Of a DNA stretch of 64,000 nt, positions 51,865 through 60,618 are shown piece after piece (within the stretch, counting starts at the first letter, position 1; each line of letters starts with the position of its first letter). The stretch is from assembly GCA_965260935.1 (NCBI GenBank), contig OZ253374.1, forward strand, positions 1,674,001 to 1,738,000. The letters run 5' to 3'. This stretch comes from JBBROS01 sp965260935. GTDB lineage: Bacteria > Pseudomonadota > Alphaproteobacteria > Acetobacterales > Acetobacteraceae. The notes beneath the pieces are model-generated. The model did no database searches. It saw only the letters and a program-made list of their open reading frames with translations, and was not told the DNA's origin. A program made the translations under genes and the position numbers.

Positions 51865-52662
51865 ATGCCGGATGAAGACCAAGGGAATGGCACCAAGGCC
51901 GAGACGACCCCGGAATCGAAGGAGATCCACCGGGTGCTGCGCGAGGAGGGCAGCAAGGAGATCGAGCGGCATTCGGGCGCGGTCGCCTGGTCGGGCCTGG
52001 CGGCGGGGCTGTCGATGGGGTTCTCGTTCCTGACGATGGCGGTGATGGAGGCGGCGCTGCCGGACACGGGTTGGCAGCGGCTGGTGAGCGGGTTCGGCTA
52101 CTCGCTCGGGTTCCTGATCGTCGTGCTCGGGCGGCAGCAGTTGTTCACCGAAAGCACGCTGACGGCCATTCTGCCGATCTTGAGCGAACGGAGCCTACGG
52201 CAGGTGCCGAGGCTGCTGCGGTTCTGGGTGGTCGTGCTCGTGGCCAACCTGGTGGGCACGGGGCTGTTCGGATGGCTGCTGTCGTTTGAGCACCTGTATG
52301 GGCCGGAGGTGTCGTCCGCACTTGAGACGATCGCCTTGGGCGCGCTGAAAGATCCGTTCTGGCCGATGCTGACGAAGGCCGTTCTGGCCGGATGGCTGAT
52401 CGCGCTGATGGTCTGGCTATTGCCGAGCGCCGGGCCGGCGAAGATGCTGATCATCGTCGTGCTGACCTACGTGGTTGCGATCTCGCATTTCTCGCACGTG
52501 ATCGCCGGCTCGGTGGAGGCCTCGTTCGCGGTGTTCATCGGGGTCATTCCGCCGGCCGAGTATTTCACGCGGTTTCTGGCACCGACGTTGATCGGCAACA
52601 CGATCGGGGGGGTGGCGTTGGTGGCGATGCTGAACCATGCGCCGTTGGCGACGGAGGCTTGA
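51865..52662 (+). CDS. Formate/nitrite transporter family (FNT) channel
   Basis: Pentameric inner-membrane channel for small monovalent acids. The 265-residue protein starts at ATG with GGAG upstream. It has a charged N-terminus of about 40 residues and six helices. Conserved features are GLAAGLSMGFSFLTMAVMEA, FGYSLGFLIVVLGRQQLFTE near residues 75-95 and VVLVANLVGTGLFGWL. It resembles the YfdC-like subgroup more than FocA or NirC. The substrate is undefined. Confidence 0.87.
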   Translation: MPDEDQGNGTKAETTPESKEIHRVLREEGSKEIERHSGAVAWSGLAAGLSMGFSFLTMAVMEAALPDTGWQRLVSGFGYSLGFLIVVLGRQQLFTESTLTAILPILSERSLRQVPRLLRFWVVVLVANLVGTGLFGWLLSFEHLYGPEVSSALETIALGALKDPFWPMLTKAVLAGWLIALMVWLLPSAGPAKMLIIVVLTYVVAISHFSHVIAGSVEASFAVFIGVIPPAEYFTRFLAPTLIGNTIGGVALVAMLNHAPLATEA

Positions 52663-52689
52663 GCCGCCCGCGCAAGAAAGGCGACCGCA

Positions 52690-53503
52690 CGTCCTTGCCG
52701 CCCGGCGCGGAAACCGGTTGACGCCAGCGCAGGGCGCGCCGGCGGTTTCGGCGATGCGCAGCAGCTCGTTCCATGTGGCCATCCGTTCGGAGCGGGCGAA
52801 CGAGCGGGACGTGTCGACCACCGCGGCGCCGGCCTGACGGTGCTCCTCGTCGGAAACGCCGATGCCTGACCCGATGCCGCGCTGCACGACGACGGCATGG
52901 CCCATGGCCGCATGTTCACTGGCCGCAACCCGTATGGCGACAAGGCCGGCCAGGAGGGCGCCAACGACGGCGGGCAGGACGGACAAATGGACGACGACGG
53001 CGTCGGCGAGGGTCACGGCCAGCCCGGCAGGTCGTCGCGTCATCAAGCGGTCGTGGAAGCAGAGCAAGAGGGCGGCGGCCAACAGCGCGAAGGCAGCGAG
53101 GACGTTGGGCATTAGATATGCCGTGACGTATGGCGGCGTAGTGAATGCAGTGAGCGCCGCGACCAGGCGGGCATAGCCAGCAGGCGCGGCCGGAAGAAAC
53201 CCAAAGCTTGAGGGCCGAGCCGATCGCGTAGAGCGGGAGGGCGTAGAAGCTGGACCGCGCGCCAACGGCGGTCATGACGAGTTGAAACTGATACGAGGTG
53301 ATCTGGTCCCACGCGCCATGGAAATTGTCAGCCGCCCAGAGGCCGCGGTGCGGTGGGAAATCGGCGGGCGGCGGCCAGGGATGCCGGATCGTGGCCATGA
53401 TGTCGTGGCCCCAGCCATGGAACGTGGGCGGGTCCCAATCAATGAAGGAACGCCCGGAGAAGAGGGCGGGCAGAAGGAGAACGATGCAGCCGGCGAGGAT
53501 CAA
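52690..53503 (-). pseudogene. Frameshifted polytopic membrane protein remnant
   Basis: Two reading frames on the minus strand together make one membrane protein. The first part, from about 53503 down to 53200, reads ILAGCIVLLLPALFSGRSFI, then DWDPPTFHGWGHDIMATIRH, ending YALPLYAIGSALKLW. The sense then moves by one base near 53165-53210 to ALTAFTTPPYVTAYLMPNVL and AAFALLAAALLLCFH, down to about 52750. No stop ends the second frame before it runs antisense into the FNT gene, and no start codon precedes the first at a sensible spot. A frameshift plus loss at both ends is the simplest reading. The family is unknown to me. Confidence 0.6.
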
Positions 53504-53711
53504 TGCCCTGGCTTCGTGATTGCTTGACGCGTGTCGACATGATTCCGCCGCTGGCGGGCAAGGCCCCGAACGGGCCGCCGTTGCCTATCTGTTTCGTATG
53601 GCAACGATTACCATAACGATCCTATAACGAGATCACTCGTTGTTCGATCATGCGCGTGATAGGCTTGTTGCTGGAGCGCGAGCGGTTCGCGAGACGGGAG
53701 GCTTGTCCAAG
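53504..53711 (+). promoter_or_regulatory. Upstream region of the acyltransferase gene
   Basis: About 200 bp, more AT-rich near 53585-53640, with a small inverted repeat TATGG-N9-CCATA (53597-53615). A TTG at 53640 could start a longer acyltransferase, but GGGAGG before the GTG at 53712 favours the shorter form. Otherwise I see nothing. Confidence 0.3.
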
Positions 53712-54860
53712 GTGAGTCAGGTTAAATTATCCAGCAGCACGTTGCTGGGACGGATGGCGCTCGCGCGTGGGCATACGCAAGGCTTTGATTACCTGCGCAT
53801 CCTGCTGGCGATCAGCATCGTGCTCTGGCACACGGTCGTCACATGCTACGGCTTCGCGGCGCAGGATGTCGGCTGGTCCGGCTGGCGCCGCCCGTTCGTG
53901 GCCCTGATCTTACCCATGTTCTTCGCCCTCAGCGGCTTCCTGGTGGCCGGGAGCCTCGAGCGGTGCCGGACGCTGACCACGTTCCTGAGCCTGCGCGTGC
54001 TGCGGCTCATTCCGGCGCTTGCGGTCGAGATTTGCCTTTCCGCCGTCATTGTCGGGCCATTAGTAACGACTCTCCCATTGCCGGACTACGCCGCCGACCC
54101 GGCGACGCGGGCCTATTTCCTCAATGTCGTCGGCGACATGCATTACGCGCTGCCGGGCGTGTTCAGCGGCAACCCGTTCCCCTACGTGGTCAACGGCCAG
54201 TTATGGACGGTGCCGTTCGAGTTGGATTGCTATCTGGCGCTCGCGGTGCTGTCCGCCATTGGGCTGCACCATCATCGCCGCGCGTTCACCGTGCTGGTGC
54301 TTGGCCTTCAAGTCGCGTTCGGGGCCGTGGCGGTGCATCGCGGGCTGCTGTCGGCGCACGTGGTCGGGCCGGCGCCGGGGCGCGTGCTGGTGCTGTGCTT
54401 CCTGGCCGGGGTGACGCTATACCTCAACCGGGAGCATGTCGCGCACAGCAGGACGCTCGCGATCCTCAGCCTGGCCGTCGCGCTGGCGCTGCTGGCAATG
54501 CCGTCGGGAGATATGTTCGTAGCGCTTCCCGCGGCTTACCTGACGGTCTATCTCGGCTTGCTTAATCCACGCCGTTTCGCGTTCATGAAAACGGGCGACT
54601 ACTCCTACGGCATCTTCCTTTATGGCTTCCCGGTTCAGCAGGCGGTGGCTTATCTCGGCCCTTGGGCGCGGCATCCGGTTGTCAGCATCGGGCTGAGCTT
54701 GCCCATCGTCGCGCTGGTCGCGGCGGCGTCCTGGCATGGCGTGGAGAAGCACGCGCTGAAACTCAGGCGGCACTTGCCGGCAATGGAGCGGTGGCTGCAG
54801 TCGGTCCCGCTGTTGCGGTTGAGCCGGTTCAAGATCGGGAGAGAGGGGAGCGCGCCGTAG
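53712..54860 (+). CDS. Acyltransferase 3 family membrane protein (OafA/YrhL-like)
   Basis: Ten-helix inner-membrane acyltransferase that typically adds acetyl or other acyl groups to surface polysaccharides. About 382 residues from the GTG, or 406 from a TTG at 53640. Family motifs are FDYLRILLAISIVLWHTVVT (catalytic His in the first helix), PMFFALSGFLVAGSLERC, and NGQLWTVPFELDCYLALAVL near the middle. There is no C-terminal SGNH domain. Its base composition is like the rest of the chromosome. Confidence 0.87.
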   Translation: MSQVKLSSSTLLGRMALARGHTQGFDYLRILLAISIVLWHTVVTCYGFAAQDVGWSGWRRPFVALILPMFFALSGFLVAGSLERCRTLTTFLSLRVLRLIPALAVEICLSAVIVGPLVTTLPLPDYAADPATRAYFLNVVGDMHYALPGVFSGNPFPYVVNGQLWTVPFELDCYLALAVLSAIGLHHHRRAFTVLVLGLQVAFGAVAVHRGLLSAHVVGPAPGRVLVLCFLAGVTLYLNREHVAHSRTLAILSLAVALALLAMPSGDMFVALPAAYLTVYLGLLNPRRFAFMKTGDYSYGIFLYGFPVQQAVAYLGPWARHPVVSIGLSLPIVALVAAASWHGVEKHALKLRRHLPAMERWLQSVPLLRLSRFKIGREGSAP

Positions 54861-54876
54861 CGGCCGGTCTGATAAG

Positions 54877-55314
54877 ATGCGCGCCATGTCCGATCCATTC
54901 GATCTACACAGGTTTGTCGCGGCGCAGGAACCGGTGATGCCGGCGGTGCTCGCGGAGTTGCGCGCGGGGGCGAAGCGGAGCCACTGGATGTGGTTCGTGT
55001 TCCCGCAACTGGCCGGGCTTGGGCGCAGCGCCATGGCGCAGCATTACGCGATTTCTGGTTTGGAGGAAGCGCGGGCGTATATGGATCATGCGACGCTCGG
55101 GCCGCGGTTGGCCCAGTGCGTCGGGCTAGTCAACGCGGCCGAGGGGCGGTCGGCGCACCAGATCTTCGGTAGCCCCGATGACATGAAGTTCCATTCCTCG
55201 GTCACGCTGTTCGCCCGGGCGCGGCCCGCGGAGCACGGCTTCCGGCAAGCGTTGGAGCGATATTTCGACGGAACCGCGGACGAGGCAACGGTCAGGCTGC
55301 TGGAAGACGGCTGA
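54877..55314 (+). CDS. DUF1810 family protein
   Basis: Small soluble protein of unknown function, 145 residues (142 if the ATG at 54886 is used). Clear DUF1810 features: DPFDLHRFVAAQEPVMPAVL, then AGAKRSHWMWFVFPQLAGLG, RSAMAQHYAISGLEEARAYM and FGSPDDMKFHSSVTLFARA. It starts 16 bp after the acyltransferase. The family lacks a well-established biochemical role. Confidence 0.88.
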   Translation: MRAMSDPFDLHRFVAAQEPVMPAVLAELRAGAKRSHWMWFVFPQLAGLGRSAMAQHYAISGLEEARAYMDHATLGPRLAQCVGLVNAAEGRSAHQIFGSPDDMKFHSSVTLFARARPAEHGFRQALERYFDGTADEATVRLLEDG

Positions 55315-55406
55315 TGGGGAGCGGACGCATTCGCGCTATCGTTCTCGGCGTTCTGCTGTAAGTTCGGAGCGACAGGCGGGGAAACCGCTGGCGATGGGAG
55401 GATGGC

Positions 55407-56480
55407 ATGAGGTTGGCAAGCGCGCTCCGGACGGCGGCGATCGGGTTGATGACATGTCTGCTCGCGCGGCACGCGATGGCGGCAGACTACCCGGCGCCGC
55501 GGTAAGGCGACTGGACCGCGCACGATTTCCGCTTCCATACCGGCGAGGTCATGCCGGCGCTTCGGCTGCACTACACGACGGTCGGCGACCCTTCTGGCCT
55601 GCCTGTGCTGGTGCTGCATGGCACAGGCGGATCGGGGCAGGGGATGCTGACGCCGACGTTCGCGGGCGAGCTGTTCGGGCCGGGTCAGCCGCTGGATGCG
55701 CGGAAGTATTTCATCATCCTTCCCGACGCGATCGGGGCCGGGCAGTCGGGCAAGCCTTCGGACGGATTGCGGGCCAAGTTCCCGCATTACAACTACACGG
55801 ACATGGTGAAGGTGCAGCATCTCTTGGTGACGGAGGGGCTTGGGGTAAAGCATTTCCGGCTGGTGCTCGGCAATTCGATGGGCGGGATGCAGACGTGGAT
55901 GTGGGGCGAGATGTATCCCCGGTTCATGGATGCGCTGACGCCAATGGCCGCGCAGCCGACCGCGATGGCGAGCCGGAATTGGATGATGCGCAAGCTGCTG
56001 GTGGAGTCGGTCCGGCGGGACCCGGAGTACAAGAACGGCGACTACACAACCCAGCCGCGGTCGCTCAAGCTGATGAACGTGTTTTTCGGCGTGGGGACTA
56101 GCGGGGGCACGCTGGCCTGGCAGGCGGAGGCGCCGACGACAGCGGCGGCGAACGCGATCGTGGACAAGCGTCTCGCCGCGCCCGCGCCGAAGGATGCGAA
56201 CGACTATGTCTACCAGTGGGACTCGTCGCGCGACTATGACGCATCCGCTGGGCTCGGGCAGATCAGCGCGCGGGTGCTGGCGATCAACTCCGCCGATGAC
56301 GAGCGCAATCCGCCGGAAACCGGGATCATGGCGCGGGAGATCGAGAAGGTAGACGGCGCCCGGCTCTATGTCATCCCGGCGAGCGCCGAAACCCGCGGCC
56401 ATGGGACGACGATGCTGGCGCGGTTCTGGAAGGACCAGCTTGCCGCGTTCTTGGAGTCAGTGCCAAACGGGAGGCCTTAA
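55407..56480 (+). pseudogene. Exported alpha/beta hydrolase (homoserine acetyltransferase-like) interrupted by an in-frame TAA
   Basis: The ATG at 55407, after GGGAGG, starts a signal peptide (AAIGLMTCLLARHAMA, cleaved near AMA-ADY). After AADYPAPR the codon at 55503-55505 is TAA. The same frame continues as GDWTAHDFRFHTGEVMPALR, which is where close relatives read on without a break. The body (from an ATG at 55551, 309 residues) is intact: GTGGSGQGML, LPDAIGAGQSGKPSDG, nucleophile elbow LGNSMGGMQTWMWG, and a late His in AETRGHGTTM. One G-to-T change (GAA to TAA) would explain it. Any product made from 55551 would lack the export signal. Confidence 0.72.
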
Positions 56481-56506
56481 CCGGCTATTCCGGTAATAAG
56501 GCTTTG

Positions 56507-57457
56507 ATGGACAGCAAGCATCTTCTCGACCCTGAGCTGGCGGACCTGCTCAAGTCCATGCCGCAATTCGAACTGTCGGATCAAACATTGCCCGGCGTGC
56601 GTGCCGATTTCGCGACGATGATGGCCGAGACGCCGCGGCCACCGTCGGAAACGCAGGTCGAAAGCTTCATGATCCCAGGGCCGGCCGGCGCGCCGCAGGT
56701 GCGCGCGCTCTTGTACAAGCCGGCCGACGCTCAAGGCGCCTTGCCAGCCATCCTGCACATTCATGGCGGCGGCTACGTGCTTGGCGCGCCGGAGATGGCG
56801 GACGCGGCGAACCGGCTTTCCGCGTCCGAGCTTGGCTGCGTGATCGTCTCTGTCGACTACCGGCTTGCGCCGGAAACATGCCATCCAGGCCCGTTGCGGG
56901 ATTGCTACGCCGCGCTTGCCTGGTTGCATGGCAATGCCGGGCCGCTCGGCGTCGATGCCGCGCGGATCGGCGTTAAAGGCGAGAGCGCGGGCGGCGGGCT
57001 GGCGGCGGCGCTGGCGTTGTATGCGCGCGATCAGGGTGGCCCTGGTCTCGCGTTCCAGCACCTGATCTATCCGATGATCGACGACCGCACCTGCACGAAC
57101 CCTGATCCGCATCCGTTCACGGGGGAGTTCACCTGGACGCCGGCGAAGAACGCTTACGGTTGGTCGTCGCTGTTGGGAATGCCGCCGGGTTCTCCGGGCG
57201 TTTCGGCCTACGCCGCCGTAGCCCGGGCGGAGCAACTGGCCGGACTGCCGCCGGCATTCATCGCCGTAGGCGCGCTTGACCTGTTCCTTGAGGAAAACCT
57301 GGCCTATGCCCGGCGGCTTACCCGGGCGGGCGTTCCGGCCGAACTGCACCTTTATCCGGGCGCCTTTCACGGTTTCCACATGGCGCCGGGCGCGCGGGTC
57401 ACTCAGGCCGCCGAGCGCGACAGCCGGGAGGCGTTGCGGCGGAGTTTGCACGGGTGA
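56507..57457 (+). CDS. Alpha/beta hydrolase of the hormone-sensitive-lipase group
   Basis: Predicted cytoplasmic carboxylesterase or lipase, 316 residues. The oxyanion-hole motif is ILHIHGGGYVLGAPEM, the nucleophile elbow is GVKGESAGGGLAAALALYAR, the Asp is near AVGALDLFLEEN, and the His is in YPGAFHGFHMAP. This is the full HSL catalytic set. It begins 26 bp after the interrupted hydrolase and reads in the same direction. The physiological ester is unknown. Confidence 0.9.
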   Translation: MDSKHLLDPELADLLKSMPQFELSDQTLPGVRADFATMMAETPRPPSETQVESFMIPGPAGAPQVRALLYKPADAQGALPAILHIHGGGYVLGAPEMADAANRLSASELGCVIVSVDYRLAPETCHPGPLRDCYAALAWLHGNAGPLGVDAARIGVKGESAGGGLAAALALYARDQGGPGLAFQHLIYPMIDDRTCTNPDPHPFTGEFTWTPAKNAYGWSSLLGMPPGSPGVSAYAAVARAEQLAGLPPAFIAVGALDLFLEENLAYARRLTRAGVPAELHLYPGAFHGFHMAPGARVTQAAERDSREALRRSLHG

Positions 57458-57670
57458 GCGCCGTTCTTTTGCCGTGACAGCGCGGGCGCTTGATTGCCAG
57501 CGCGCTGACAGGGTGCGGATGCCAGTCCGCCGGTCTGATTTGGTGGCGTCAGCCGATGCTGCGGGGCCGGCAGAAGGGTCTGGCTCGTGGCATAAACACG
57601 ATGCGCGCACCTTGCCCTCGCCTGGCGAAACCAGGATTGTGTGCGCCATGCACCCGACCGCTTCCCGTTG
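57458..57670 (+). promoter_or_regulatory. Upstream region of the rfbC-cobTS operon
   Basis: 213 bp before a tightly packed five-gene operon that includes cobT and cobS. I looked for a cobalamin riboswitch (B12 box) and did not find one. No clear -35/-10 pair or hairpin stands out. Confidence 0.3.
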
Positions 57671-58219
57671 ATGCGATTCCGCCCCTACCATCTCCATGGC
57701 CTGTTTCTGGTCGAGCCCGAGCGCCGGGCCGACGAGCGCGGCTATTTCGTCCGCACCTTCTGCGAGCAAGAGTTCGCCGCCCACGGATTACCGACCCGCT
57801 ACCCGCAATGCAATTCCTCGTTCAACGCGGCCCGCGGCACGTTGCGCGGCCTGCATTGGCAGGACGAGCCCTATCCCGAAGGCAAGCTCGTCCGTTGCGT
57901 CCGGGGCGTCGTGTTCGATGTGGCCGCCGATCTCCGCGCCGGGTCTCCGACGTACGGGCGCTGGGTGTCGGCGGAGCTTTCGGCCGATAATGGCCATGCG
58001 CTCTACATCCCGCCGGGCTTTGCGCATGGCTTCCAGGCGCTCGAGGACGGGGCCGAGCTGTTTTACCAGATGACGGAGAGCTATCGCGACGGCCTCGCGC
58101 GTGGGGTGCGCTGGGACGATCCGGATCTGGCGATCAAGTGGCCATTGCCCAAGCCGATCGTGTCGGCGCGCGATGCCGCGTTGCCGCTGTTCGGCTCGGT
58201 TGCGGCCGGCAGCGCGTGA
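57671..58219 (+). CDS. rfbC: dTDP-4-dehydrorhamnose 3,5-epimerase RfbC
   Basis: Third enzyme of dTDP-L-rhamnose synthesis, epimerising C3 and C5 of the 4-keto sugar. The ATG at 57671 gives 182 residues, the family length. Markers are DERGYFVRTFCEQEFAAHGL, NAARGTLRGLHWQDEPYPEG with catalytic His 62, VVFDVAADLRAGSPTYGRW, and IPPGFAHGFQAL with FYQMTESY (Tyr of the catalytic pair). The other rhamnose genes (rfbA, B, D) are not in the window. Its TGA overlaps the GTG of the next gene. Confidence 0.93.
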   Translation: MRFRPYHLHGLFLVEPERRADERGYFVRTFCEQEFAAHGLPTRYPQCNSSFNAARGTLRGLHWQDEPYPEGKLVRCVRGVVFDVAADLRAGSPTYGRWVSAELSADNGHALYIPPGFAHGFQALEDGAELFYQMTESYRDGLARGVRWDDPDLAIKWPLPKPIVSARDAALPLFGSVAAGSA

Positions 58220-58899
58220 CGGGTCCGCCGCCCTCGCACTCTTGTGCCGTCTGCGGCGCACCGGCCAAGCCGCCGTTCCATGCGCCGCCGCCGGAGCTTG
58301 CGCCTGACCTCGATTTTCGTCCCGGCGAGCCGGCCCGGTCGACCCTGCCGCGCTGGGTGCAGACCTGCAAGCGATGCGGCCTTTCCGCGCCCGATCTGGC
58401 CCGGCCCCCTGCGCGTGCGCGCGACACTGTTGAGACGCCTGATTACCGTGCGCTGTCCGGCCCGGCGCCGGAGTTTCCGTTCCTGCGCCATGCCCTGTTG
58501 TGCGAAGTCGGTGGCGAGCCGGCGGAGGCGGCGGAGATGGTGCTGCAGGCTGCTTGGGCGCTGGATGATGCCGGGCAGGACGCCGGGCCGCTGCGTTTGC
58601 GAGCGGCGGCGCTATGGGGCGAGGGGCCGACGACGCAGGATGCTTTGCGCGTGACCGACGCGCTGCGGCGGGCGCGTGCCTTCGAAGTAGCGGGGGCGCA
58701 GGCCGGCAGGGTGCTGGCCCGTGCCCGGCTTGAGGAGACCGACCGGGCCGTGCTCACCTACCAGCAAGCGCTGATCGCCGCGCGCGATTCCGGACGGCAT
58801 TTGCTTTCCAGCGCGCTGCGCCCGCCCGCGCGGACGCCGCACGCGAGCCATGGCCGCAAGGCGCCGCGCAGTTTCTGGCAACGGCTGGCCGGGCGATGA
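58216..58899 (+). CDS. Zinc-ribbon plus helical-repeat protein of unknown function
   Basis: 227 residues from a GTG overlapping the rfbC stop. The N-terminus has two CxxC pairs (SCAVCGAP near residues 8-15 and CKRCGLSAPD near residue 50), which could bind one zinc. Residues about 90-195 are Ala/Leu/Glu/Arg-rich helices with a TPR-like rhythm (EVGGEPAEAAEMVLQAAWAL, AGRVLARARLEETDRAVLTY). The tail is basic. It looks like a compact relative of DUF2225-type proteins, but I cannot name it. It couples to cobT by ATGA. A longer frame to 58138 is a shadow of rfbC. Confidence 0.68.
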   Translation: MTGPPPSHSCAVCGAPAKPPFHAPPPELAPDLDFRPGEPARSTLPRWVQTCKRCGLSAPDLARPPARARDTVETPDYRALSGPAPEFPFLRHALLCEVGGEPAEAAEMVLQAAWALDDAGQDAGPLRLRAAALWGEGPTTQDALRVTDALRRARAFEVAGAQAGRVLARARLEETDRAVLTYQQALIAARDSGRHLLSSALRPPARTPHASHGRKAPRSFWQRLAGR

Positions 58900-59882
58900 C
58901 GCTCGAAGCCAGGCTGCGCGCCGCGCTTGACGGGAAGGCGAAGCCGGTCGCTTCGCTGGGGCGGCTGGAAGATCTTGCCGTGACGCTGGGGCTGATCCAG
59001 GAAACGGAGCGGCCGGCCGTGGCCGAGCCGGTGGCGCTGGTGTTCGCGGGCGACCATGGGGCTGTGGCGTCCGGGGTGTCCGCTTATCCGTCCGCCGTGA
59101 CCGCGGCGATGGTGGGCGCTTACTTGTCCGGCCAGGCGGCGATCAGCCTGTTTGCGCGGCAGGCTGGGGCGCGGCTGCTGGTGGTGGATGCCGGGGTGGC
59201 GGCGGAACTCGCGCCGCATCCGGGGCTGATCGACGCCAAGATCGGCCACGGAACGCGGGATTGGACGAAGGGCCAGGCGATGTCCGCGGCTCAGGCGCGG
59301 GAGGCGCTCGAGGCTCCGGCGGGGTTGATCGACTGTCTGGTTTCGGGCGGCACAACCGTTATCGCGCTCGGCGAGATGGGAATCGGCAACACGGCAAGTG
59401 CGGCGTTGCTGGCGCACAAGGTTGGCGGCTTGCCGCTCCAGGTCGGGCGTGGGGCGGGGCTTGACGATGCGGGATTGCGGCGCAAGCGCGACCTGGCCGA
59501 GGCCGCTTGCGCCAGGACGGCCGCACGGCTGGAGCCAGCCGAGGCGCTGGCCGAGTATGGCGGGTTCGAGATCGCGATGCTCGCCGGCGCGATCCTGCGC
59601 GGGTCGGAGCGCAGGGTGTGCATAGTGATCGACGGGCTGATCGTGACGGCGGCCGCGTTGGTGGCTCACGCGATCCGGCCCGGCTGCCTGGCGTGTTGCG
59701 TGTTCGCGCACCGGTCCGCCGAGCCGGGACATGACGCGATGCTGGCGCACCTAGGCGTCGTGCCATTGTTTGACCTTGGGATGCGGCTCGGCGAGGGGAC
59801 TGGCGCGGCGTTGGCCATCCCGCTGCTGCGGGCGGCGGCGGGCGTCCTGACCGACATGGCTGACCTGTCAGACCTTGCCTAG
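58896..59882 (+). CDS. cobT: Nicotinate-nucleotide--dimethylbenzimidazole phosphoribosyltransferase CobT
   Basis: Activates the lower ligand of cobalamin by making alpha-ribazole phosphate. The 328-residue protein has KPVASLGRLEDLAVTLGLIQ, the motif LVFAGDHGAVASGVSAYPSA near residues 49-68, LIDCLVSGGTTVIALGEMGI with GNTASAALL, and the catalytic Glu in RLGEGTGAALAIPLLRAA near the end. It is slightly shorter than the usual 340-350 residues. The stop overlaps the TTG of cobS. Confidence 0.95.
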   Translation: MTLEARLRAALDGKAKPVASLGRLEDLAVTLGLIQETERPAVAEPVALVFAGDHGAVASGVSAYPSAVTAAMVGAYLSGQAAISLFARQAGARLLVVDAGVAAELAPHPGLIDAKIGHGTRDWTKGQAMSAAQAREALEAPAGLIDCLVSGGTTVIALGEMGIGNTASAALLAHKVGGLPLQVGRGAGLDDAGLRRKRDLAEAACARTAARLEPAEALAEYGGFEIAMLAGAILRGSERRVCIVIDGLIVTAAALVAHAIRPGCLACCVFAHRSAEPGHDAMLAHLGVVPLFDLGMRLGEGTGAALAIPLLRAAAGVLTDMADLSDLA

Positions 59883-60618
59883 CTTCTGGCGCCGGGAATG
59901 GGCGTTGGCGCTGGCCGCGGTGCAGGCGCTGACACGGGTGCCGGTTCCGGCGGCATACAACGCCGACATGCTGCGGCGGTCGGTGCGCTACATGCCAGTG
60001 GCCGGGCTGCTGGTGGGGATTACGGCGGCATGCGTGTTCTCGGCGGCGGCTGCCGGGCTGCCGGGCGGGGTGGCGGCGGCGCTTTCGTTGGCCGCCACCT
60101 TGCTGCTGACCGGGGCGCTGCATGAGGATGGGCTGGCGGACAGCGTCGACGGGCTGTTCGGCGGGCGCTCGCGGGAGGACGCGCTGCGGATCATGCGCGA
60201 CAGCCGGGTGGGGGCGTTCGGCGTTTTGGGGCTTATCGTGGTGGTTGGCACGAAGCTCGCCTGCATCGCCGCGTTGCCGGCTGCGGCCGGGCCGTTGATC
60301 GCGGCCCATGCGGCGAGCCGGTTCTACGCGGTGCTGCCGCCGGCGGTGCTGCCCTATGCGCGGGCGGACGGGATGGCGGGCGCGCTGGTGCAGCCCGATG
60401 TCGGCGATCTGGCAATCGCGGCGCTGTGCGGCTTGCTGCCGCTCCTGCTGCTGGGGCCGTGGGCAGGCCCGGCTTTGATTCTGTCGGCAGCGGTGGCGCT
60501 GTTGTTCGGCCTTTACCTGCGGCGACGGCTGGGCGGCTACACCGGGGATGCGCTCGGGGCGATGCAGCAGTTGACGGAGCTTTCGGTGCTGCTGGCGGCA
60601 TTGTGGCGCGCGGGCTGA
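59875..60618 (+). CDS. cobS: Adenosylcobinamide-GDP ribazoletransferase CobS (CobV)
   Basis: Inner-membrane enzyme that joins adenosylcobinamide-GDP to alpha-ribazole, completing the nucleotide loop. The 247-residue protein starts at a TTG inside the end of cobT. It has several helices, LTRVPVPAAYNADMLRRSVR, the metal-binding LHEDGLADSVDGLFGGRSRE near residues 82-101 and DSRVGAFGVLGLIVVVGTKL. RRLGGYTGDALGAMQQLTEL near the C-terminus is also diagnostic. Confidence 0.94.
   Translation: MPSFWRREWALALAAVQALTRVPVPAAYNADMLRRSVRYMPVAGLLVGITAACVFSAAAAGLPGGVAAALSLAATLLLTGALHEDGLADSVDGLFGGRSREDALRIMRDSRVGAFGVLGLIVVVGTKLACIAALPAAAGPLIAAHAASRFYAVLPPAVLPYARADGMAGALVQPDVGDLAIAALCGLLPLLLLGPWAGPALILSAAVALLFGLYLRRRLGGYTGDALGAMQQLTELSVLLAALWRAG

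Noticed and set aside
57458..57670. Cobalamin riboswitch before the operon with cobT and cobS
   Set aside because: No B12-box-like element or matching stem arrangement found.
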